NCBI RefSeq assembly: GCF_014451325.2
Contig: NZ_JACSCH020000013.1
Span: 62,001 to 126,000 of the forward strand
Length of the DNA: 64,000 bases
Source: Streptomyces sp. CB02980
Lineage (GTDB): Bacteria > Actinomycetota > Actinomycetes > Streptomycetales > Streptomycetaceae
Direction: 5' to 3'
The notes beneath the pieces were generated by a model that saw only the letters and a program-made list of their open reading frames with translations, searched no databases and was not told the DNA's origin. This document shows positions 37,657 through 45,356 of this stretch, in pieces. Position 1 is the stretch's first letter. Each line of letters begins with the position of its first letter. Both the position numbers and the translations under genes were made by a program.

Positions 37657-39108
37657 ATGGGTGGGGAACCGGTGATGTCGGGAGCGGAACGCCGCACGAT
37701 CGAGGCGGAGTTGCCCGCCGTGATCGAGAGGCTGCGGCGCTGTGCGTCGCGTGGCGGGGTCATCACTCAGAGGTCCTTCGTGAAGGAGGCGGAGCGGCTC
37801 GGACTCACGACTGATGAGCAGCGACGGAGGCTTCGTACGGGGCTGGCAGGTGTCGGTCTCCGCGTGAAGCCCCGGACGCGGGAGGTGGACGTGCCCGGGC
37901 AGCCCTCCGCAGGGAGGATCCTCACCCCCGGACCGGGCCCGATCGCCTCTGAGGCAGCCTGGCGCCTGGCGCTGGCACGAAAGATGCTTGGACGCTACGC
38001 CGACGCCGACGGCCGTGTCAGCAGGCTCGCCCACGACGGAGTGGTACGGCTCCATGGGCTCGGCCCTGCCGAAGCACGGGAGTTGAGCGTCGACTTCCCG
38101 ATCAACCGGCCGCGGCCGATCGGTGCGGCTGCGGGACCGGGCCAGGCCGCCGAGGCCCGGAAGAAGCCCATGGGGCCCGGGATGTCCGCGGGCGACTCCT
38201 CGCTGTGGGAAGCCGTCCAGGCCGCCAGGGTGGTGTTGGAGGAGGACCGGTGGCTGCGCGATCCGAAGACGCGTCTGCTCAAAGCGGAGGAAGAGGTGGG
38301 CCTTGCCGTTCTGCTCCGCTGCGGTGTTGGGGACCTCGCGCGGGACATACCGAAGGAGGAGATCGCCGCCCTGTCGTACGGCAGTGACGAGTGGCGCGCT
38401 CACGAAAGCCTCGTCCTGCATAACGTGCGGCTCGTGTGGAAGGTCGCGCAGAGCTACCAGGGGCGAGGGCTGGACATTGAAGACCTCGTACAGCACGGCT
38501 CCATCGGGTTGATGCGCGCGGTCCGTAAGTTCGACGCCACCAAGGGCTACAAGCTGTCGACATACGCGACGCAGTGGATCAGGCAGCACATCACCCGGGC
38601 CATAGCAGACGAAGGCACTCTGATCCGGTTGCCCGTGCAAGTGCACGAGAAGGTGAGCAAGGTCGCCAGGGCCGAGCGCAAACTCCTGAACGAGGGACGG
38701 CCCAGGACCATCGAGAACGTGGCCTACGCGACGGGTTTCACCTTTGCTGACGTGGAAGAGGCCCGCAGAATCAGCCGACCCACCGACTCCCTGCACCGGA
38801 TCATCGGCGACGACACGGCTCTCGGCGACCTGATCATCGGCCCGAGTCGGCTTCCCGACCCCTGCACCGTGCTGCTGCGCAAGGAGTTCTTCGAAACGGT
38901 CGAGGAGGTACTGGTCTGCTTCACCGAGCGCGAGTTCCACATCCTTGTACGGCGGTCGGGTCTCGACGGTGGCGAGCCCGCCACTCTGGAGGAACTCGGT
39001 GGGGTCTTCAAGGTGACGCGTGAGCGCATCCGGCAGATCGAGTCAAAGGCCAAACCGGTCTTCAAGCAGCGACTGATCCAAAGGGGAGTCATTCCTCGTC
39101 GGCCTTGA
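37657..39108 (+). CDS. Sigma-70-family RNA polymerase sigma factor with novel N-terminus
   Basis: A 483-residue protein. Region 2 is complete (about residues 253-315: NVRLVWKVAQSYQGRGL, DLVQHGSIGLMRAVRKFD and YATQWIRQHITRAI), with the aromatic -10 recognition helix of primary-like factors, region 3 (about 320-380) and region 4 with TLEELGGVFKVTRERIRQIE (about 440-460). The first 250 residues do not resemble sigma region 1 and may be a regulatory domain. Start is ATG 37657 behind GAGGTGGGGG; ATG 37675 is an alternative. It stands alone between McrB and the DISARM genes, 58 nt upstream of DrmA, so it may direct transcription of this island. That role is inferred from location. Confidence 0.88.
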   Translation: MGGEPVMSGAERRTIEAELPAVIERLRRCASRGGVITQRSFVKEAERLGLTTDEQRRRLRTGLAGVGLRVKPRTREVDVPGQPSAGRILTPGPGPIASEAAWRLALARKMLGRYADADGRVSRLAHDGVVRLHGLGPAEARELSVDFPINRPRPIGAAAGPGQAAEARKKPMGPGMSAGDSSLWEAVQAARVVLEEDRWLRDPKTRLLKAEEEVGLAVLLRCGVGDLARDIPKEEIAALSYGSDEWRAHESLVLHNVRLVWKVAQSYQGRGLDIEDLVQHGSIGLMRAVRKFDATKGYKLSTYATQWIRQHITRAIADEGTLIRLPVQVHEKVSKVARAERKLLNEGRPRTIENVAYATGFTFADVEEARRISRPTDSLHRIIGDDTALGDLIIGPSRLPDPCTVLLRKEFFETVEEVLVCFTEREFHILVRRSGLDGGEPATLEELGGVFKVTRERIRQIESKAKPVFKQRLIQRGVIPRRP

Positions 39109-39166
39109 ACCCACGCCGAATCCCCGCCCTCGCCGTTTACACACCCAGATCCGAAGGAAGCCGTAC

Positions 39167-42100
39167 ATGGACCCGCGCCAGGAGCTGGTCGACTACCTCA
39201 CCCGCCAGCTCGTCGGCCCCGCCGGCGGAGAGGGCGAGGTGCTCGACGCGCCGCCCGACCGGCAGTACCTCATGGGGACGCTCTATCCGCAGCAGGCGGA
39301 CCTCCAGCGGCAGCTCGCGCGCGCGGCCGACGATCCCGAGGCGCCGGGGGTCGAGCAGGCCTCCTCGGACACGAACCCCGCCGCCGATCCCGTTCCCGAG
39401 ACCAACAGTTGGCTCCCCGCATCCCTCGGGCTCAGCTTCTACACCGCTGCCGCGGAGATCGAGGTGACCTGTGCGGCCGCCCGTTACGAGACGCAGCGGA
39501 ACGATCCCGGCCGTGGACGCCGCTGGCAGCGGCTGCCCCTTCCTGCCGAGACGCACACCGTCGGCCCCGACCGGCAGGCCGTGACCGTTCTCGACGGCCG
39601 TGCGGAGCTCCGCCTGCGCCGACGTCCGTACGGCGACGGCTCACTCGTCACCGTGGCCCTGGTGAACAAGGCGCGTCACGACGGTTCCGACGGCAAGACG
39701 CCCAGCTGGGACGACATGCTGTTCCAGTGCCGTCTCACGGTCCGTCCCGTCGACGGCACCGTGCTGCCCTACCCCAGTGTCCGGCTGGCCAGCCGCGATC
39801 CCGAAGAACGCGAACTTCGCCTGCAGTACCGGCGGATCGTCACCCATGCCGTCGGTCATGGCTGCGCCGTCCGCGAAGAGGCCGGCGACCACGATGACGT
39901 CGAAACCCTGGTCTGCGAAGCCCTGCCACAGGCCGAAGTGCCCGCCGTCCGGGCCGGAGGCCCGCTCGACGCCCCCGTACTCACGATCTCCCACCTCGCC
40001 GACCCCGCCGTGAGCGGCGACCAACTGCGGGAGGAGCTTGCGGAGTTCGCCGCCACCTACCACGCCTGGTATGTGGGCCAGCGATCCGTCGAGGTTCCGA
40101 CCTGGGGACAGGAGGCCGCGGAACGGGTCCTCGGCCGGGTGCGTCAGGCCGTCATCCGTATCGAAGCGGGGGTGCGTACCCTGTGCGACCCGGACCGGCC
40201 CGAACTCCTGGACGCCTTTCGCATCGCCCAGCGGGCCATGCTGCTGCAGATGCGGCACTCCGCCCCGGACCAGGCGGGACGACGGTGGCTCAGGTCGGAT
40301 TCCGTTGCCGCCGACCCGCCCGTCGACCCCACGGCGGCCTGGCGGCCGTTCCAGCTCGCCTTCTTCCTCCTTGCGCTCGACGGTGTCGCCGATCCCGGTC
40401 ACCGTGATCGTGAGGCCACGGATCTGATCTGGTTCCCCACCGGCGGTGGCAAGACGGAGGCGTACCTGCTGCTTGCCGCGTTCACCGTCGCGCTGCGCCG
40501 GATCAGGGGCGAGGGCGGCGGAACCACTGTGCTCAGTCGCTACACCCTCAGCCTGCTGACCACCCAGCAGTTCCAGCGGGCGGCGACCACGGTCTGCGCG
40601 CTGGAGTATCTCCGGCGTAGTGCACCGGGACTCGGCCTCGGGGACGAGCCCATCACCGTGGGTCTGTGGGTGGGGGACACCACCACCCCCAACAGCTTCC
40701 AGGCGGCCAAGGACGCTTTCGGCCAGCAGCGTGACGCCAGCCACCCCGGGGACGTGTTCATTCTCGATCGTTGTCCCTGGTGCGGTACGCGCATCATGCC
40801 GCCGACCCATTCCGCCGTCCGTTCCGACTACGGGATCAAGGCCGAGGCGGACACCTTCGCGTTCAACTGCACCCGGGACGAGTGCGCCTTCCGGGATGTC
40901 CTGCCCGTTGCCGTCGTCGATCAGCACCTGTACGAGCAGCCGCCCACCTTCGTCCTCGGCACGGTAGACAAGTTCGCCCGGCTCGCCTGGGAACCCCTCT
41001 CCGGCCGGCTCTTCGGCGCCGGCACCGGCAATCCGCCGCCGTCGCTGATCATCCAGGACGAGCTGCACCTCCTGACCGGGCCGCTCGGCACCACCGTGGG
41101 TCTGTACGAGGCGGCCGTTCTCGAACTGTGCACCGGTTCCGACGGCCGCCCGCCCAAGATCGTCGCCGCGACGGCCACCATCCGGCGGTCGGCCGAGCAG
41201 GTCCGCGCGTTGCACCACCAGGACGTCCAGCTGTTCCCGCCGCCGGGACTCGACGCCGACGACAGCTTCTTCGCCGTCCCCGACACCGGCCGTCCGGGCC
41301 GGCTCTACCTCGGTGTGATGGCGCAGGGCCACACCGCGGGCCGCGGGGCCGTCGCGACCACGGCCGCCATGCTGCAAGGCGTCCACCAGCTTCCCGAGGA
41401 GCATCGTGACGACTACTGGACGCTCGTCGCGTACCACCACAGCCTGAGGGAACTCGGCCGGACCGTCACTGCTGCGGGAGACGACATTCCCGCCCAGCTC
41501 CGGGGGCTCGACGAGGGCATGGGCATCCGTCCGCTCGGCGGCGCCGACGTCCAGCAACTGGACAGCACGGTGGCGCGCGCCGATCAGCCGATCCTCCTCG
41601 ACCGGCTGGAGAAGCCCTGGACGGATTCACAGGCCGTGTCCTTCCTGCCGTGCACCAACATGCTCTCCGTCGGCGTCGACGTGAAGAGGCTCGCCTACAT
41701 GCTCATGCAGGGCCAGCCCAAGACCACCGCCGAGTACATCCAGGCCACCAGCCGCGTGGGCCGCCACCACGTGCCAGGACTGGTCGTCACCTACTTCAAC
41801 GCCACCCGCCCGCGTGACCGATCCCACTACGAGACCTTCATCGACTACCACGGGGCGCTGTACCGATACGTCGAACCCGCCAGCGTCACCCCCTGGTCCG
41901 AACCGGCCCGCCGGCGGGCCTTGCACGCCACGCTCGTCGTCCTGGTCCGCCACCGGCTCGGCCTGTCCGCCGAGAATCAGGCCGGACGCATCACCGGCCA
42001 CCGGGCGGAGGCGGACCGGATCGCCGACGCCCTCGCCGGGCGTGCCGCGATCGCCGAAAGCGGAGCCACCGGTCGCGACGGCGACGCGGTCCGTGCCGAG

Positions 42101-42316
42101 GTCCGCGCCGATCTCGGCTACCTCCTCGACGACTGGTGCCGGGAAGCAGCCAGGGCCCAGGCGGAGGGCAAGGACCTCTACTACCACAGCCAGGGCAAGG
42201 GCCAGTACAACCTGCTCAAGACATTCGAGCAGCGCTACGGCCTGTGGGAGACCCTCAACTCCATGCGCAGCGTCGACCGGGAGTGCCAGATCACCGTGAC
42301 AGGAGCGGGAAAGTGA
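39167..42316 (+). CDS. drmA: DISARM helicase DrmA
   Basis: A 1,049-residue SF2 helicase of the DISARM core. It has Walker A FPTGGGKTEAYL (about residue 421), a Cys-rich insert CPWCG / CTRDEC (about 543-576) likely to bind zinc, the unusual DEAH box IQDELHLLTGPLG (about 628) and the helicase C-terminal motifs SVGVDVKRLAYML and QATSRVGR (about 830-865). In DISARM, DrmA with DrmB forms the helicase complex that loads on foreign DNA. The start at ATG 39167 has AAGGAAG upstream; its stop overlaps the DrmB GTG start. A GTTTACAC half-site similar to the island operator lies at 39135. No DrmC follows. Confidence 0.92.
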   Translation: MDPRQELVDYLTRQLVGPAGGEGEVLDAPPDRQYLMGTLYPQQADLQRQLARAADDPEAPGVEQASSDTNPAADPVPETNSWLPASLGLSFYTAAAEIEVTCAAARYETQRNDPGRGRRWQRLPLPAETHTVGPDRQAVTVLDGRAELRLRRRPYGDGSLVTVALVNKARHDGSDGKTPSWDDMLFQCRLTVRPVDGTVLPYPSVRLASRDPEERELRLQYRRIVTHAVGHGCAVREEAGDHDDVETLVCEALPQAEVPAVRAGGPLDAPVLTISHLADPAVSGDQLREELAEFAATYHAWYVGQRSVEVPTWGQEAAERVLGRVRQAVIRIEAGVRTLCDPDRPELLDAFRIAQRAMLLQMRHSAPDQAGRRWLRSDSVAADPPVDPTAAWRPFQLAFFLLALDGVADPGHRDREATDLIWFPTGGGKTEAYLLLAAFTVALRRIRGEGGGTTVLSRYTLSLLTTQQFQRAATTVCALEYLRRSAPGLGLGDEPITVGLWVGDTTTPNSFQAAKDAFGQQRDASHPGDVFILDRCPWCGTRIMPPTHSAVRSDYGIKAEADTFAFNCTRDECAFRDVLPVAVVDQHLYEQPPTFVLGTVDKFARLAWEPLSGRLFGAGTGNPPPSLIIQDELHLLTGPLGTTVGLYEAAVLELCTGSDGRPPKIVAATATIRRSAEQVRALHHQDVQLFPPPGLDADDSFFAVPDTGRPGRLYLGVMAQGHTAGRGAVATTAAMLQGVHQLPEEHRDDYWTLVAYHHSLRELGRTVTAAGDDIPAQLRGLDEGMGIRPLGGADVQQLDSTVARADQPILLDRLEKPWTDSQAVSFLPCTNMLSVGVDVKRLAYMLMQGQPKTTAEYIQATSRVGRHHVPGLVVTYFNATRPRDRSHYETFIDYHGALYRYVEPASVTPWSEPARRRALHATLVVLVRHRLGLSAENQAGRITGHRAEADRIADALAGRAAIAESGATGRDGDAVRAEVRADLGYLLDDWCREAARAQAEGKDLYYHSQGKGQYNLLKTFEQRYGLWETLNSMRSVDRECQITVTGAGK

Positions 42317-44187
42317 CGCGTAGACTCCGGGTCCGCCAGGCGCAGACCGTGCTTCCGTTCGGCGTCGGAGCCGTGATCGATGTCCAGGGCGAGTCCTTCG
42401 TGGCCGCGGGAACCGGTAACTGGCCGCAGACCAAGACCCCCGTCACCTCTGAACGGCTCGCCAAACGCCTCGTAGTCAACGGGTTCTTCGCGGCCCCCCA
42501 CACCCTCAACGACCGGTACGACGACCCCGCTCGCCCCGGCGTCCCCTACGTCCGCTTCCCCGGCTGGCTGTTCTGCGGAGCCTGCCGGACCATGGTCCGC
42601 TTTCTGCGGGAGCACGAGAAGCCCGGCGAGCCGCCCGTATGCGCCTCGTGCGCCGCCGCTCCCCGCCTCACCCCGATGCGCTTCGTCCGCATCTGCCCGG
42701 ACGGGCACCTCGACGACATCGACTGGTATTACTGGGCCCACTCCAGGCTCACGCCCGAGGAGCGGGCGGCCTGTTCCGAGGAGAGGCAGGCCTGGCAGGC
42801 CCGCCGTCTCAGCTTCCGTGTCGCCGACCGGGCCTCCGGCCTCGAAGCGCTCTCGGTACGCTGCGGGGCGATCGGGGAGGCCGGCAGGACCTGCGGCGCG
42901 GAGCGCGACCTCCTCGACATCCTCGGCCCCCAGGCCGGCCGTTGCTCCGGCCGCAACCCCTGGCAGCGCTGGGACGAACGTGCCACGTGCGGCCAGCAGG
43001 TCCACAACGTGCAGCGCACCGCCGGCAACGTCTACTACCCGGTCGTCTATTCGGCGCTCGACATCCCGCGATCCGCGGAACCCCCGCGGGTGGAGCGTGA
43101 CGCCTCTGAATCCGTCCGCGGCCACGGTCTGTGGGCGGTCTACCTCGGCGCGCTCGGTACGGACCGGGCGGAGGTCTTCCGCACCATGATCAAGACCGAT
43201 ACCGACGCCCCGGACAGCCTCATCGACCAGCTGGCCGCCGAGGCCACGGGTGCGCCGACGTCTCAGCCGGCTCCCCAGCCCGGGGCCTCGAAGATCGACC
43301 TGAGCCGCGACGAATGGCACGCCTTCGACGCCGAACATCTCCCGGAAGCCACCCAGGAGTTCGCAGTCCGCAGGGGCGGTCTCGGCCTCGACGGCGAGAC
43401 CGAGGAACCGTGGGCCACCCTCGACGCCCATGTCGGCGGAGTAGTTCTTGTCGACCGGCTCCGCGAGGTCCGGGCACTCACCGGGTTCCGCCGCCACTCG
43501 GTGAACGGCACGCTCGTTCCCGCCGACACCAGTGGGCGGCTGCGCTGGCTGCCGGCGACCGAGGTCTACGGCGAGGGCATCGTCCTCACTCTCGACGAGC
43601 GGCGTCTCACCGCCTGGGAGAACGACCCGCGCGTCCAGGCGCACGTCCACGGGGTCCGCGCGGACCTCGATGAGTCATTTCGCGACGAACAGCTCGCCGA
43701 GACCGTCGGAGCGGAGCTCTCCCCTCGATTCCTTCTCCTGCACACCCTCGCCCATCTGCTCATCCGCCAGCTGTCGTTCGACTCCGGCTACACCACCGCG
43801 AGCCTGCGTGAGCGCGTCTACGGCCGCCCCGAGTACGGCCAGCACGGTCTGCTGATCTACACGGCCGCTGGCGATGCCGAAGGAACCCTCGGCGGCCTGG
43901 TCCGACAGGGCGAGAAGCCGCACTTCTCCGAGACGCTCATCCGGATGCTGGAGGCGGCGGCCTGGTGCTCCGCCGACCCGCTGTGCGCCGAGCACACGGG
44001 CCAGGGCTTCGGAAACCTCAACCGGGCCGCCTGCCACGCCTGCGCCCTGCTGCCCGAGACGAGCTGTCAGACCGGCAACACCCTCCTCGACCGGGCCCTG
44101 GTCGTCGGGTCGGTCCACGTCCCCGGCTACTTCGCCGACGTCCTCACCGCGAGCCGTGAGTACGCGGCCGCCATGGCCCTGGGATGA
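42313..44187 (+). CDS. drmB: DISARM protein DrmB (DUF1998)
   Basis: A 624-residue protein starting at GTG inside the DrmA stop (GTGA). It carries the DrmB zinc ribbon (FCGACRTMV, about residue 85; CASC, about 108) and ICPDGHLDDIDWYYW (about 128). The C-terminal DUF1998 domain includes HTLAHLLIRQLSFDSGYT (about 480-497), LLIYTAAGDAEGTLGGLV and the conserved terminal Cys region AACHACALLPETSCQ. DrmB binds DrmA and is needed for phage restriction in the described DISARM systems. Its stop overlaps the next start (ATGA), so a small SF1 helicase replaces the usual DrmC position. Confidence 0.92.
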   Translation: MTRRLRVRQAQTVLPFGVGAVIDVQGESFVAAGTGNWPQTKTPVTSERLAKRLVVNGFFAAPHTLNDRYDDPARPGVPYVRFPGWLFCGACRTMVRFLREHEKPGEPPVCASCAAAPRLTPMRFVRICPDGHLDDIDWYYWAHSRLTPEERAACSEERQAWQARRLSFRVADRASGLEALSVRCGAIGEAGRTCGAERDLLDILGPQAGRCSGRNPWQRWDERATCGQQVHNVQRTAGNVYYPVVYSALDIPRSAEPPRVERDASESVRGHGLWAVYLGALGTDRAEVFRTMIKTDTDAPDSLIDQLAAEATGAPTSQPAPQPGASKIDLSRDEWHAFDAEHLPEATQEFAVRRGGLGLDGETEEPWATLDAHVGGVVLVDRLREVRALTGFRRHSVNGTLVPADTSGRLRWLPATEVYGEGIVLTLDERRLTAWENDPRVQAHVHGVRADLDESFRDEQLAETVGAELSPRFLLLHTLAHLLIRQLSFDSGYTTASLRERVYGRPEYGQHGLLIYTAAGDAEGTLGGLVRQGEKPHFSETLIRMLEAAAWCSADPLCAEHTGQGFGNLNRAACHACALLPETSCQTGNTLLDRALVVGSVHVPGYFADVLTASREYAAAMALG

Positions 44188-45305
44188 AGCCTGTGACCTC
44201 TGTTCCCACCCCCGTGCTCCATCCGGATCTCACCCCGGCCCAGCGAGACTGCCTCGATGCCCTGCCGCTGACGGGTCACCAGGTGGTGAGCGGGCCGCCC
44301 GGCAGCGGCAAGAGCCTGCTCGCCGCCCATCGTGCGGTCCACCTCTCCCTCACCGGCCGCCCAACCCTCCTGCTGTCCTACTCCAACCTTCTGCAGCAGC
44401 TTCTCGACGGGACGCTCCAGGGCCTCGGCGTCACCGGTGCCCCCGCGGTCGCGGCCACCGTTCACAGCTGGGTCCACCGTCACTTCGGACGGGACGCCCG
44501 CAGCACCGGCGACGGCTGGTTCGACTGGTCGGCCCTCATCCACCGGGCCGCAGCCGGCTTCGGGGACGGCGACCTGGCCACGCCGCATCTCGTCGTCGAC
44601 GAAGGTCAGGACCTGCCGCCCGGCTTCTACCAGCTGGCCCGCCTCCTCGGCACCACGGTCACCGTCTTCGCCGACGAGTGCCAGCGGCTCACCGAGACGA
44701 ACTCCACGCTCACCGAGATCACCACCGCCCTCGGACGGTCCACGGAGCGCGTCGCGATCGTCGGCAACCACCGCAACACCCGCGAGATCGCCGCCCTGGC
44801 CGAGCACTTCCGGACGGGAGGCACCCGTCCCGAGACACCCGGGCGCAGCGGACGGCTCCCGCTCGTCCGCAACTACACCGGCGACAAGGACCTCGTCGAC
44901 GACCTCGTCACCCTGGCCGCCCAGCGGCCGCATCACCGCATCGGCGTGATCGTCTCCTCCCTGCGTACCGCGTCCGACCTCATACGGCGCCTGGAGCGGG
45001 CCGGCCTCGCGCAGGAGCCTCAGATGTACAGCTCGAAGGCCGTCTCCGGGCGCTACCGGGACCTCGACCTCGCCCGCCCCGGCGTCGTCCTGGTCCAGCG
45101 GGCCAGCGTCAAGGGCCAGGACTTCGACACCGTCGTCATCGCCGACGCGGAGGCCGACGCGGCCTGCGATCCCACCGCCGCCGACCTCCGTATGGCCTAC
45201 TACGTCATGATCACCCGTGCGCGGGAGGAACTTGTCCTGGGCTGGCGGGGCAGCCGGCAGCCCCGCCACCTGGAGAAGCTGCACGGGCTGGTCGGGACGG
45301 CCTGA
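44184..45305 (+). CDS. Compact UvrD-like SF1 helicase after DrmB
   Basis: A 373-residue ATPase with SF1 motifs in a very short frame: Walker A SGPPGSGKSLLAA (about residue 34), VVDEGQDLPP (about 135), ADECQRL in place of motif III, GNHRNTREIA (about 190), VQRASVKGQDFDTVVI (about 305) and YYVMITRAREEL (about 335). It lacks the 1B and 2B subdomains of UvrD. The gene is translationally coupled to DrmB and is the last of the DrmA-DrmB-helicase operon. In published DISARM this place is taken by DrmC, a phospholipase-D-family protein, so this helicase may be an alternative third core partner. Confidence 0.85.
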   Translation: MKPVTSVPTPVLHPDLTPAQRDCLDALPLTGHQVVSGPPGSGKSLLAAHRAVHLSLTGRPTLLLSYSNLLQQLLDGTLQGLGVTGAPAVAATVHSWVHRHFGRDARSTGDGWFDWSALIHRAAAGFGDGDLATPHLVVDEGQDLPPGFYQLARLLGTTVTVFADECQRLTETNSTLTEITTALGRSTERVAIVGNHRNTREIAALAEHFRTGGTRPETPGRSGRLPLVRNYTGDKDLVDDLVTLAAQRPHHRIGVIVSSLRTASDLIRRLERAGLAQEPQMYSSKAVSGRYRDLDLARPGVVLVQRASVKGQDFDTVVIADAEADAACDPTAADLRMAYYVMITRAREELVLGWRGSRQPRHLEKLHGLVGTA

Positions 45306-45330
45306 GGCCCCGCCCGCATCGTCGTCGTGT

Positions 45331-45356
45331 CCGTCCCGGCCTCACTGCCGGGACGG
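45331..45356. terminator. Bidirectional terminator between SF1 helicase and Hsp70 genes
   Basis: CCGTCCCGGC and GCCGGGACGG form a perfect 10-bp stem with a 6-nt loop. The two genes converge here, and the Hsp70 stop codon lies in the loop at 45342-45344. There is no T tract, which is common for Streptomyces hairpin terminators. Confidence 0.75.

Noticed and set aside
39135..39149. Fifth copy of the island operator before drmA
   Set aside because: Only the half GTTTACAC matches; the second half is unlike the consensus, so it was not counted.
42313..45305. DrmC phospholipase-D gene at the end of the DrmAB operon
   Set aside because: The third gene has SF1 helicase motifs and no HKD motif; it is not DrmC.
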